The position numbers and the translations under genes are program-made. A stretch of DNA of 64,000 bases from Lewinellaceae bacterium (GTDB lineage: Bacteria; Bacteroidota; Bacteroidia; Chitinophagales; Saprospiraceae), in assembly GCA_020636025.1 (NCBI GenBank), contig JACJYQ010000004.1, positions 62,001 to 126,000 of the forward strand. The letters run 5' to 3'. The notes beneath the pieces are model-generated. The model made no database searches. It saw only the letters and a list, made by a program, of their open reading frames with translations, and had not been told where the DNA came from. This document shows positions 35,349 to 43,987 of this stretch, piece by piece (within the stretch, counting starts at the first letter, position 1; every line of letters starts with the position of its first letter).

Positions 35349-37058
35349 TCTAATTAAATTCCTTTTTTTCATTTTTGGAAACAACTCTCCCAACTCTTCT
35401 GGCAAAGCAGATCTGTCAGGATACAATTTGAGCAGTTCTTTGGCAATTTGAAGCAGTAAATCTGTTTGCCCATTCTGGTTTAAAAACGCCAGTCTGTGGC
35501 GAACTTGTCTGGCAGCCGGAGAGCCAAAGTGATCATCCAGGTATCTGGATAAAAACTGGACGTAGCATTTTTGAAGGAATTTGGGGTCTCTACCATAAAA
35601 ATGTGATTCATAACGCTGCAACAAGGGTATTGAAGCTTCCTCCTCAATCAATTGGGCGAGGTCTTCCCATTGCTCTTCCGCCACAAAACAGGCTGCCAGA
35701 ACCTGAATCTCACCCTTTACCGAAAGCTCTTCTATGAGTTTATTGCGAACGCCTGGCCATTTTTTATCGGCAACTTCTTTGAGCTTTTTAAAAGCATCGA
35801 TGTTCCCGGTACGCATAAATTTAAACCGAAGCCAATGGCTCAATTGTTTTTTATCCTTGCTTTGTTCTGCCACATAGATCATGATGTCTTCCAGTTCCCG
35901 TTGCTGTCGTGGCTGAAAAATATGGCTGCTTAAAAATTGATCTCCACAGGCCAATACTGCATCCCAGTGCTTGAGATAATACAACTGCAGGATCGCTGCG
36001 TGAATGCTGTCCGGCGCATTTAGAAAGTCCTCTAGTACTTTGGGTACCGCTTCAGGAATCTTCCGCATGGCCAGTGAAGCGAGGAACAGCTCCAACAGAA
36101 AAGTGGGCGCCGGATGAGGAGTTTCATCGAAACTTGTCCCAATTCGGGTGAGTCTGTCTTTATTGGCTGCTGAATCACTCAGGAATTGAATTGCCTGACG
36201 ATGCATTTCCGGGATCAGTAATCCCGAATTTCCCATATCAAAGATGCTTTCCCAGGCTGCATCTCTCAATTCCGCTGATAATTGGTCGGTTGAAATGGCT
36301 GTAATTTTTGTCAAGGCCAGTTGGCAAAAATGAAGCAGTGTTTCCTTTCGGTTGCCTTCCATTTTTTCCAGTATCGGCAGCATTTTAGAAAGAATTGCCG
36401 ACGAAATTTGAAAAACCTTTCTGTAATTACCCTCTGTCTCCGCTAAATTCAGTTGGACTTCCAAGCCATCCAACGCTTTCCTGATACGCTTGAAATCCGG
36501 GTCCCGATAAGCACCGGTTACCCTGTTTTTGGGCAGCACTGAATCCAGAACCAGGGCATACGGGTTTTCAGCTTCAGAAATAGAACCGGCAAACCAGGTT
36601 TTAAGCGCAAGCGCAAAATCTCTGTCACGGCGGGCATAATCACGTACAAAGGCTTCCAGTTCGATGGCAGGGACGTAACTTAGGACAGACTGAACCGTTA
36701 TGCGGCTCAATTCATTGCTTTGGGCCTTCTCAGCCCTGGCCCGTTTTTCCTCTTCCCGTTTTTCCAGATACTGCCTGATCTTCAACAATGAAGCGGCAAT
36801 ATGGGCACACATCAATCGGCGTCCTGCACTGAAACACTCGCAGGAATAGGCTTTTATTTTATGCGGGGTAATGATGACTTCTGTCTCAAAGGACTCTTCG
36901 CCGGCATCTACGTTGGCTACCCAAAAATGTGGTTCAATTTCCCGCAGATACCGAACACTACCCGCAGCTGCCAACTCATCTGCAGCCTCCCAGGTGGCAG
37001 GACTAATGTTATGCTCAAAATCTTTTAGCCAGTATTTCACGGAATTGGGTTTTAACAA
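35346..37058 (-). CDS. SWIM zinc finger protein
   Basis: A 570-residue protein. The zinc motif C-x-C-x9-C-x-H (CECFSAGRRLMCAH, residues about 74-87) defines a SWIM domain, a DNA- or protein-binding module. The rest is alpha-helical and looks like a solenoid of helical repeats, with a lysine- and glutamate-rich linker after the finger. Similar Bacteroidota proteins have no proven function. Its stop codon sits inside a heptad array. Downstream on the same strand is rlmH, 77 bp away. Confidence 0.8.
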   Translation of the reverse strand: MLKPNSVKYWLKDFEHNISPATWEAADELAAAGSVRYLREIEPHFWVANVDAGEESFETEVIITPHKIKAYSCECFSAGRRLMCAHIAASLLKIRQYLEKREEEKRARAEKAQSNELSRITVQSVLSYVPAIELEAFVRDYARRDRDFALALKTWFAGSISEAENPYALVLDSVLPKNRVTGAYRDPDFKRIRKALDGLEVQLNLAETEGNYRKVFQISSAILSKMLPILEKMEGNRKETLLHFCQLALTKITAISTDQLSAELRDAAWESIFDMGNSGLLIPEMHRQAIQFLSDSAANKDRLTRIGTSFDETPHPAPTFLLELFLASLAMRKIPEAVPKVLEDFLNAPDSIHAAILQLYYLKHWDAVLACGDQFLSSHIFQPRQQRELEDIMIYVAEQSKDKKQLSHWLRFKFMRTGNIDAFKKLKEVADKKWPGVRNKLIEELSVKGEIQVLAACFVAEEQWEDLAQLIEEEASIPLLQRYESHFYGRDPKFLQKCYVQFLSRYLDDHFGSPAARQVRHRLAFLNQNGQTDLLLQIAKELLKLYPDRSALPEELGELFPKMKKRNLIR

Positions 37059-37152
37059 TGAAGTGAAATTGGGAAACAGAAAAACATCAAAAGTAATAAG
37101 CTGGCTTTAATTGACCTAATGCTCAGGTGAAATCAGCTTTTGAATCCAATCA

Positions 37153-37179
37153 AATTCTAGAAATCACATAAATCATGGT
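37153..37179. repeat. Nine-bp word array, 3 copies, next to a promoter
   Basis: AATTCTAGA, AATCACATA and AATCATGGT in 9-bp phase, ending 1 bp before the -7 box of the phosphatase gene. It is the same word family as the array at 28549. Confidence 0.6.
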
Positions 37180-37180
37180 A

Positions 37181-37188
37181 TACCTTTG
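37181..37188 (+). promoter_or_regulatory. -7 promoter box TACCTTTG of the SixA-like gene
   Basis: Exact TAnnTTTG match that ends 4 bp before ATG 37193. Initiation 4-7 bp downstream would give a leaderless mRNA. Confidence 0.5.
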
Positions 37189-37192
37189 CTAC

Positions 37193-37687
37193 ATGAGAAC
37201 CTTATATCTGATTCGCCACGCAAAGTCCAGTTGGGATCATCCCGGATTGCGCGACTTTGACAGGCCATTAAATCCAAGAGGTAGAAAAACAGCGCCAAAA
37301 ATGGCGCAATTGCTTGTAAAGGACAAGGTTAACCCCGATTTGCTGGTAAGCAGTCCGGCAAAAAGAGCACTCACCACAGCCATTTTCTTTGCTGAAGCGT
37401 TTGATATTAAATCTGATGATATTCAGTTGGACCAGGATATCTACGAGGCCATTCCGCACACCATTCATAAAATAATCAGCGCGTTGCCAGATGACGCCAA
37501 CACGGTATTCCTATTTGGTCACAATCCTACATTCACAGAAGTGGCAAATGAGTTTACCGATGATTTCATCGACAATGTACCTACCTGTGGCATCGTTAAA
37601 ATCATGTCTTCGGCTGAAAACTGGGCAAGTTTTTATGAAGGCAACTCAAAGGTTACCGCCCGGTTTTTCCCAAAAGAAGTGCTATGA
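37193..37687 (+). CDS. SixA-like histidine phosphatase
   Basis: A 164-residue phosphatase of the histidine phosphatase superfamily. The catalytic block LIRHAKSSWD (phospho-His in RHA, about residue 9) is at the N-terminus, with PLNPRGRKTAP, SSPAKRALTTA and FGHNPTF (second catalytic His, about 109). SixA proteins remove phosphate from histidines of phosphorelay or phosphotransfer proteins. The upstream in-frame ATG 37175 precedes the promoter box and is rejected. The last codons overlap the DUF4296 gene by 4 bp. Confidence 0.9.
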   Translation: MRTLYLIRHAKSSWDHPGLRDFDRPLNPRGRKTAPKMAQLLVKDKVNPDLLVSSPAKRALTTAIFFAEAFDIKSDDIQLDQDIYEAIPHTIHKIISALPDDANTVFLFGHNPTFTEVANEFTDDFIDNVPTCGIVKIMSSAENWASFYEGNSKVTARFFPKEVL

Positions 37688-38007
37688 ACAGATTTGTTTT
37701 TTTTATTTGGATTTCACTTTTTGTTTCCTTGATGTCATGTCAGGAAAAGAAAACTGAGGTACAAACTTTGGATGATGAAAAACTGGCTCGGGTCATGGCC
37801 GATCTCAATGTTGCCGAAGCTGCAACGCTGGGTTTGAGCGGATATCCAAAAGACAGCCTGATCATGGTGTACTACAATCAGGTATTTGAGATTCATGGAA
37901 CAAGTTTGGAAGAATACGAAAAAAACCTGCGGATTGTAAGCGCCGATCTTCCTCATCTGAAGCAGATTGTTGATATGGCTGGGGATAATTTGAATGGTGA
38001 TAAATAG
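37684..38007 (+). CDS. DUF4296-like lipoprotein
   Basis: A 107-residue protein with a lipoprotein signal ending at SLMSC (Cys about residue 19). The mature part is helical, with KLARVMADLNVAEAAT and YYNQVFEIHGTSLEEYEKNL, the pattern of the DUF4296 family, which is restricted to Bacteroidota. Function is unknown. The start codon overlaps the stop of the SixA-like gene (ATGA), so they are translationally coupled. Confidence 0.75.
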   Translation: MNRFVFFIWISLFVSLMSCQEKKTEVQTLDDEKLARVMADLNVAEAATLGLSGYPKDSLIMVYYNQVFEIHGTSLEEYEKNLRIVSADLPHLKQIVDMAGDNLNGDK

Positions 38008-38016
38008 ATTAGACTA

Positions 38017-38544
38017 TCAACGCAAGGCCCTGTTTATTTGTCTTAGGTGGCGTTTAAAATGCGCTTTGAAAAAAGCGATCATATCCAACCAGCCAATCTT
38101 GCTAATCCGGGGGTGTTTGTAAACCGCTTTATCCAACAATTCCTCAGGCACTTTTTCAAAAAAGTCAATCCAGTCAGACTGAATTTTCTCCCATCTTTCC
38201 TTTAATTCATCAAAATTGCCCTCCTGAGGTAGATTTTCACCACTTACCCTCGACGGTGTTTTAAACTTAATGGGCAGATTAAGTGAAATATGCAGCATGA
38301 TATTTTTTAGTCGGGTAGACAGCCCGGGTTTAAAGAAATCACCACCATAATGCATTTTTTTCTGTATGTATTGGAAGGATATTTCTTCTACAAGCAACAG
38401 ATGCCAGGCTGTTTGGAGCGGTGACCAGCCACTTTGTTTTGGACTTCTATTCAACACATCCTGGGGTAACTTGTTAAGCTGCTGAAGAAGTGCCTCAACC
38501 TTGGCACTGTATTTTCTGTATGATACGAGTACTTTTTCCCGCAT
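38017..38544 (-). CDS. DinB-like four-helix protein
   Basis: A 175-residue protein from ATG 38544 (MREKVLVSYRKY). Metal-binding His candidates are in LQTAWHLLLVEE near 55 and in HFKRHLRQ near the C-terminus, as in the DinB/YfiT-type metalloenzyme family. Family members act as thiol transferases or hydrolases or have no known role. The longer start at 38619 would overlap the divergent amidase gene's upstream region and is less likely. Confidence 0.75.
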   Translation of the reverse strand: MREKVLVSYRKYSAKVEALLQQLNKLPQDVLNRSPKQSGWSPLQTAWHLLLVEEISFQYIQKKMHYGGDFFKPGLSTRLKNIMLHISLNLPIKFKTPSRVSGENLPQEGNFDELKERWEKIQSDWIDFFEKVPEELLDKAVYKHPRISKIGWLDMIAFFKAHFKRHLRQINRALR

Positions 38545-38640
38545 TGATATTAAGTTTTTGTTTGAAATAAAATGGCTAATTACTTCGTAGTTTCGTTGAA
38601 GTTTTTCAATTTTGGCCACATGACATTTTTTTGGAAGATC

Positions 38641-39903
38641 ATGAGAATTCCCATTAACTTATTGATTACCACATTCTTACTAATCCAGTTAACTCCCTCA
38701 TCCGCGCAAAAAAGCGACTGGAAAGAAAACTATCTTACCGCTGCACCCAAGCCCGGAGACAATACACTCGATTTTTTATCACGCTATCTTCTGGCAGATT
38801 TTGATTGCAATATCGATTTGTTTTGCAGAATCAACAAAGTTAGTACCGACAGTAAATTGAACGTGGAAGACTTGTACAAGTTGCCCATTTGCGTAGCTAC
38901 TTACAATGGCAAAACGATTAGAAGCACTCTGGGTATTAAAGATTGGCAACAGGCTGTCCGAATAAAGTCATTCAATGAAGCCGCACATAAAGACGGTCTG
39001 CGCCCGGAAGATTTCATTGAAGACAAAAGTCTTTGGGTACCTTTCCATGAAATTGAATGCCCGGATGTTGCCGATAAAACGCCCCCGAAACAAATAGTCA
39101 GAAAAGGGAATACTCCTTCCGCTAAAATAACAAGTTTCTATGGTGAAGATGGCCTGAATAGCGGCTCAAGGATTTACCCAATTTTTGGAACAAAGTACCA
39201 GAAAACACCCTTGATTGACAATCGATTAAAAGACAAGGTATTTTATCTGATCAGCGGTCATGGAGGACCCGATGTAGGTGCCCAGGGCAAGAGAGCAGGA
39301 AACGTGCTATGTGAGGATGAATATGCCTACGATGTTACCCTAAGACTTCTTCGGTTATTGCTCAGTCACGGTGCAACCGCCTATATGATCGTTCGGGATC
39401 CAGATGATGGAATCAGAGATGAGGCTTATCTGAAATCAGATACAGATGAAACAGTTTGGGAGAACATGGTAATTCCTTACGACCAAAAGGAAAGACTTAA
39501 ACAACGTACTGATTTTATCAACGAGGTTACGCAGAAACACCTGAAAAACGGGGTTACCGACCAAACCATTATTGAAATCCATGTGGACTCCAGGACACAC
39601 GACAAGGAGATTGATGTATTTTTCTATTACAGACCTGGAAGTGAAGAAAGTCAGGATCTCGCCAATACACTGTACAAGACATTCAAACAAAAATATATGA
39701 GCCTGAGAGGCTCTCGTGGCTATGAAGGCACAGTAAGGTCAAGGGAGCTCTTTACCTTAAAAGAAACCATCGCTCCCAAAGCTGTTTACATCGAATTGGC
39801 CAACATAAAAAACGATTGGGACCAGCAACGATTGGTCATTAAAAACAATCGCCAGGCGCTGGCCAATTGGTTGTATCAGGGAATTGTTAAAAATGCGAAA
39901 TGA
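38641..39903 (+). CDS. N-acetylmuramoyl-L-alanine amidase (Amidase_3), exported
   Basis: About 420 residues from ATG 38641, with a signal peptide ending in PSSAQ. Residues about 200-415 form the zinc amidase: His in ISGHGGPD, Glu in LCEDEYAYDV, His in IEIHVDSR and the catalytic Glu in VYIELANIKN. Canonical versions read DPGHGG at the first site. The enzyme cleaves the bond between MurNAc and the stem peptide during cell separation or wall turnover. The N-terminal part (about 25-190) is unassigned and may mediate localisation. The final codons merge into a heptad array. Confidence 0.82.
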   Translation: MRIPINLLITTFLLIQLTPSSAQKSDWKENYLTAAPKPGDNTLDFLSRYLLADFDCNIDLFCRINKVSTDSKLNVEDLYKLPICVATYNGKTIRSTLGIKDWQQAVRIKSFNEAAHKDGLRPEDFIEDKSLWVPFHEIECPDVADKTPPKQIVRKGNTPSAKITSFYGEDGLNSGSRIYPIFGTKYQKTPLIDNRLKDKVFYLISGHGGPDVGAQGKRAGNVLCEDEYAYDVTLRLLRLLLSHGATAYMIVRDPDDGIRDEAYLKSDTDETVWENMVIPYDQKERLKQRTDFINEVTQKHLKNGVTDQTIIEIHVDSRTHDKEIDVFFYYRPGSEESQDLANTLYKTFKQKYMSLRGSRGYEGTVRSRELFTLKETIAPKAVYIELANIKNDWDQQRLVIKNNRQALANWLYQGIVKNAK

Positions 39904-40055
39904 TTTAATGCGAAATGCGGAGTGATGAGAGCGGAGTGATGAGAGCGGAGTGCGAAACATTAAAAATGATCAAAAAGACCAATCGGTTTGAGAAAAGAAA
40001 AATAAATTCCGCATTCCGCATTCCGCATTCCGCACTCAACCCTCCGAATTCATTC
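39892..40055. repeat. Inverted pair of heptad word arrays between convergent genes
   Basis: Left arm 39892-39962: AATGCGA, AATGATT, one extra T, AATGCGA, AATGCGG, AGTGATG, AGAGCGG, AGTGATG, AGAGCGG, AGTGCGA and AACATTA. Right arm 40007-40055: TTCCGCA four times, then CTCAACC, CTCCGAA and TTCATTC. Both arms run into a coding end: the amidase stop on one side, the metH stop on the other. Confidence 0.85.
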
Positions 40056-43000
40056 ATAGTTCAAAACCGGTCTCAACCAGCGCTCGGCTTCTGATTTGCT
40101 CATTCCTTTTCTGGCGGCATAGTCCTTCACCTGATCTTCTGCTATTTGGCCCAGCCCAAAATACCTGGACTCGGGGTGACTGAAATACCAGCCACTCACT
40201 GAGGCTGCAGGATACATGGCAAAACTTTCTGTTAGTGAAATGCCTATATTCTTTTCAGGCTCAAGCAATTGCCACAGGCTGTTTTTTTCTGTGTGCTCGG
40301 GGCAAGCCGGATACCCTGGTGCCGGCCTGATTCCCCTGTAAGCTTCCTTGATAAGTGAATCATTATCAAGGTTTTCATCGCTACTATATCCCCAAAACTC
40401 CTTGCGAACACGTTCGTGCATCCGTTCCGCAAATGCTTCAGCTAGGCGATCCGCAAGCGCTTTGAGCAGTATGGAGGAATAATCGTCGTGGCTTTTCTCA
40501 AACTGTTCCAGATGTTTTTCAATGCCGATGCCCGCTGTAACGGCAAAGGCTCCCAGGTAGTCCTCTTTTCCAGCGGTTTCAGGTGCGACAAAATCACTAA
40601 GACAATAATTAGGTTTTCCTGCCGCTTTTTGCCGCTGCTGGCGAAGGAAGTGAAGTGTTGGCAATATCTTTTCCTTTTCATCAGGATTGGAGAGTAAAAC
40701 ACTGTCATGGTCGTTGGCCACGGCTTTGAAAAAGCCTATCACTGCTTTTGCCTGCAGCCATTCCCCCTCAATTATTTCGTCCAACATTTTCTCGGCATCA
40801 CGCATCAATTTTTGGGCTTCCTCCCCTACAATAGTATCATTCAAAATTTCAGGATATGTTCCCGCCAATTGCCAGCTTTGAAAAAAAGGTGTCCAGTCTA
40901 TGTAATTTCTCAACTCTGCCAAATCATAATCTTCGAACACTTTCACTCCCAAAAATGTAGGCTTAGGGGGCTCATAGTTTTCCCAAATCAGTGATGATTT
41001 GTTGCCTCGAGCATCATTTATAGAAATATAATCCTTGGCAGATTGTCTGTTACTTCGTTGCACTCGAATTTGCTCATATTCAGCCCTGACTTTCGATACA
41101 AAAGCTTGATTGTCATCCATATTTTTGGTCAAAAGACTGGAGGCAACGGCTACGCTTCTACTGGCATCAAGTACGTGAACAACAGGACCATTGGAATATT
41201 TAGGTTCAACTTTGACTGCTGTATGCGTTTTGGAGGTAGTGGCTCCGCCAATCATCAATGGAATATTCAGTCCCAAACGTTGCATTTCAGAAGCTACATG
41301 CACCATTTCATCAAGTGAAGGAGTAATTAAGCCGGATAACCCAATGATGTCCACTTTCTCCTCAATGGCTGTTTTAAGGATCTTATCCGCTGGCACCATG
41401 ACACCCATATCGAGGATATCATAATTATTACAGCCCAATACCACACCCACGATGTTCTTGCCGATATCATGCACATCCCCTTTTACGGTAGCCATCAATA
41501 TCTTGCCTTTTGCCGAGACGGCACTGCCTTTCTGCTCCTCAATAAATGGTTGGAGATAAGCAACGGCTTTCTTCATGACCCTGGCGCTTTTCACCACCTG
41601 GGGCAAAAACATTTTACCGGATCCGAACAAATCTCCTACGACACCCATTCCGGTCATCAACGGTCCTTCAATTACCTGTAGTGCAGAATCCAGCGATTGT
41701 CTGGCCTCTTCAACATCTTCCTCAATGAACTTATCAATGCCTTTTACCAACGAATGCGTGATACGATCCTGTAAAGCGTCTTCACGCCATAGTAAATTTT
41801 CAACGCTTACCTTTCCGTTCGATTGCCGGAATGATTCCGCCTGTTTAACAAGAGTTTCAGTTGCATCTAGCTTTCTGTTGAATAGTACATCTTCAATATT
41901 CACAAGCAGATCTTTTGGTATCTCCTCATAAACGTCCAACATGCCTGCATTTACGATGCCCATATCCATGCCTGCCCTGGTTGCGTGATATAGAAAAGCA
42001 GCGTGCATGGCCTCCCGAACAGTATTGTTTCCACGAAAAGAAAAGGACAAATTGCTGACACCTCCGGATACTTTGGCACCCGGACAAGTTTCCTTGATTA
42101 TTTTGGTAGCTTCCAAAAACGCCATGGCATATTCGTTATGCTCCTCAATGCCCGTGGCTACAGCAAAAATATTAGGATCGAAAATGATGTCGTATGGACT
42201 GAAGTTCAACTGTTCAGTCAAAATCTTATACGCTCTTTGGCATATTTCCACTTTTCTCGAAACGGTGTCTGCCTGGCCCTGTTCATCAAAAGCCATTACC
42301 ACGACCGCAGCGCCAAACCGAGAACAAATCTTTGCCTGTCTGACAAATTCATCTTCACCTTCTTTCAAGGAAATGGAATTCACAATGCTTTTACCCTGTA
42401 AACAACGCAAACCGGCTTCAATTACATGAAACTTTGAAGAATCCACCATAATTGGCAGACAGGCGATATCAGGTTCTGCGGCAACCAAATTCAAAAATTT
42501 CACCATAGCCGCCTCCGAGTCCAGCAAGCCTTCATCCATGTTGACATCGATGATCTGGGCACCACCTTCTACTTGTTGTCGAGCAACATTTAAAGCCTCA
42601 GCATAATTATCATCCTTTATAAGACGAGCAAATCTTGCAGAACCGGTTACATTCGTTCGCTCTCCAATATTCACAAAATTCATATTCTCCCGCATCACCA
42701 ATGGCTCCATGCCACTGAAGGTGGTTCTTGGTTCGGTGACAGGTGGAGTTCTTGGGGTTAATCCTGTTACATGCTTGACAATATGACTAATGTGATCAGG
42801 GGTTGTTCCACAACATCCACCTACGATATTGACGAATCCTGATTTGGCAAAGTCCTCAATAAAGGTGCACATGTCATGAGGGGTTTGCTCGTATTCACCA
42901 AATTCATTGGGCAGTCCGGCATTGGGATAAGCACTCACGTAACAATCTGCTATAGCAGAAAGGGCTTCTATATGAGGGCGCATTTCCTCGGCTCCCAGAG

Positions 43001-43748
43001 CACAATTCAATCCTACTGCAAACGGTCTGGCGTGCTTCACCGAAATCCAGAATGCCTCAACCGTTTGACCACTCAATGTCCTTCCAGAAGCATCGGTTAT
43101 TGTACCTGAAATGATTACCGGAATTCGGGTATTCATTTCCTCGAACACATCCTCAATGGCGTAAATCGCTGATTTACAGTTTAAAACATCAAATATCGTT
43201 TCAACCAATAGAATATCAGCGCCTCCGTCAATCAGGCCGCGTACCTGTTCAGCATAGGCTTCTTTGGCCTCATCAAAGGTGAGCGTTCTGAATCCTGGAT
43301 CATTTACATCCGGGGATATAGACAGGGTTTTGTTCAGGGGACCAATCGAACCAGCTACAAAACGCGGTTTTGATGGTTCTTTCGATGTAAAGGCATCCGC
43401 GGCCCTTCTGGCAATTTCTGCTGCTGCCTTGTTTATGTCATAACATATTCCGGCAGGCATACCAAATTCCGCCTGGGAAATGGCCGTGGCATTAAAGGTG
43501 TTGGTTTCGATGATGTCAGCCCCTGCGCTTAAATACGCAGTATGGATATCTTCGATAATCTGGGCTTTACTCAGACAAAGCAGATCGTAATTACCTTTTA
43601 AATCCTGAGGATGTTTGGCAAACCTTTCCCCTCTAAAATCTTCTTCAGGCAGGTTATATGATTGAAGGAACACACCCATAGAGCCATCGATGACCAGGAT
43701 GCGGGATTTGGCAGCCTTCTCAAGGCTGCTAAAAATGTCTTTCGTCAC
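40050..43748 (-). CDS. metH: Cobalamin-dependent methionine synthase
   Basis: A full-length 1,232-residue MetH. Domains: homocysteine-binding with the zinc cysteines in GLNCALG (about 247) and VGGCCGTTPDH (about 311); pterin-binding (about 355-620; INIGERTN-like VNIGERTNVTGSARF); cobalamin-binding with DVHDIGKNIVG (about 757, the His ligand to cobalt); and the AdoMet reactivation domain with RPAPGYPACPEHTEK (about 1139). It transfers methyl from methyltetrahydrofolate to homocysteine. The start codon is GTG; it fits the family N-terminus, and the next ATG is too far inside. Confidence 0.97.
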   Translation of the reverse strand: MTKDIFSSLEKAAKSRILVIDGSMGVFLQSYNLPEEDFRGERFAKHPQDLKGNYDLLCLSKAQIIEDIHTAYLSAGADIIETNTFNATAISQAEFGMPAGICYDINKAAAEIARRAADAFTSKEPSKPRFVAGSIGPLNKTLSISPDVNDPGFRTLTFDEAKEAYAEQVRGLIDGGADILLVETIFDVLNCKSAIYAIEDVFEEMNTRIPVIISGTITDASGRTLSGQTVEAFWISVKHARPFAVGLNCALGAEEMRPHIEALSAIADCYVSAYPNAGLPNEFGEYEQTPHDMCTFIEDFAKSGFVNIVGGCCGTTPDHISHIVKHVTGLTPRTPPVTEPRTTFSGMEPLVMRENMNFVNIGERTNVTGSARFARLIKDDNYAEALNVARQQVEGGAQIIDVNMDEGLLDSEAAMVKFLNLVAAEPDIACLPIMVDSSKFHVIEAGLRCLQGKSIVNSISLKEGEDEFVRQAKICSRFGAAVVVMAFDEQGQADTVSRKVEICQRAYKILTEQLNFSPYDIIFDPNIFAVATGIEEHNEYAMAFLEATKIIKETCPGAKVSGGVSNLSFSFRGNNTVREAMHAAFLYHATRAGMDMGIVNAGMLDVYEEIPKDLLVNIEDVLFNRKLDATETLVKQAESFRQSNGKVSVENLLWREDALQDRITHSLVKGIDKFIEEDVEEARQSLDSALQVIEGPLMTGMGVVGDLFGSGKMFLPQVVKSARVMKKAVAYLQPFIEEQKGSAVSAKGKILMATVKGDVHDIGKNIVGVVLGCNNYDILDMGVMVPADKILKTAIEEKVDIIGLSGLITPSLDEMVHVASEMQRLGLNIPLMIGGATTSKTHTAVKVEPKYSNGPVVHVLDASRSVAVASSLLTKNMDDNQAFVSKVRAEYEQIRVQRSNRQSAKDYISINDARGNKSSLIWENYEPPKPTFLGVKVFEDYDLAELRNYIDWTPFFQSWQLAGTYPEILNDTIVGEEAQKLMRDAEKMLDEIIEGEWLQAKAVIGFFKAVANDHDSVLLSNPDEKEKILPTLHFLRQQRQKAAGKPNYCLSDFVAPETAGKEDYLGAFAVTAGIGIEKHLEQFEKSHDDYSSILLKALADRLAEAFAERMHERVRKEFWGYSSDENLDNDSLIKEAYRGIRPAPGYPACPEHTEKNSLWQLLEPEKNIGISLTESFAMYPAASVSGWYFSHPESRYFGLGQIAEDQVKDYAARKGMSKSEAERWLRPVLNYE

Positions 43749-43823
43749 GGGTAATATTTTTACCCCGAAAGTGCGTTTCGGGAATGAAAAAGTAGTGGTT
43801 TATTTGGATCAGATTAAAGCAAA

Positions 43824-43831
43824 CAAAGGTA
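43824..43831 (-). promoter_or_regulatory. -7 promoter box TACCTTTG of metH
   Basis: Exact TAnnTTTG match on the minus strand, 75 bp before the GTG start. The leader of about 70 nt contains two short hairpins, CCCGAAA/TTTCGGG and GGGTAA/TTACCC, the second ending right at the start codon. Confidence 0.5.
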
Positions 43832-43878
43832 TAGGGATTAGGAAGAATGACCTAACTGAAGTAAAATAAAAAACAAAT

Positions 43879-43910
43879 TTGGTTTTTCAGATAAGATGAT
43901 AGTACATTTG
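43879..43910 (+). promoter_or_regulatory. Promoter of rpsP
   Basis: TTG (43879-43881), a 21-bp spacer and an exact TAnnTTTG box, TACATTTG (43903-43910). This is the best-formed promoter in the window. Confidence 0.6.
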
Positions 43911-43922
43911 CGCCCCGGAAAA

Positions 43923-43953
43923 GCCCGGTGCTGTCTTCGACAGGTATCCGGGC
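43923..43953 (+). promoter_or_regulatory. Structured 5' leader of rpsP
   Basis: A two-part hairpin, GCCCGG/CCGGGC (43923-43928 with 43948-43953) around CTGTC/GACAG with loop TTC and an asymmetric internal loop. It lies about 10 nt after the predicted transcript start and 35 nt before the ATG. This is compatible with a ribosomal-protein autoregulatory leader. Confidence 0.5.
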
Positions 43954-43987
43954 GAGTCTATTAACTCATTAAAATTTTCATTTTTAC

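Noticed and set aside
42003..42429. Long plus-strand frames (132 and 140 codons) inside metH
   Set aside because: Both overlap each other and lie antisense to conserved MetH sequence; no start context or family pattern.
43749..43831. Cobalamin or SAM riboswitch before metH
   Set aside because: The predicted leader is about 70 nt and shows neither the cobalamin core nor a SAM pseudoknot; only two small hairpins are visible.
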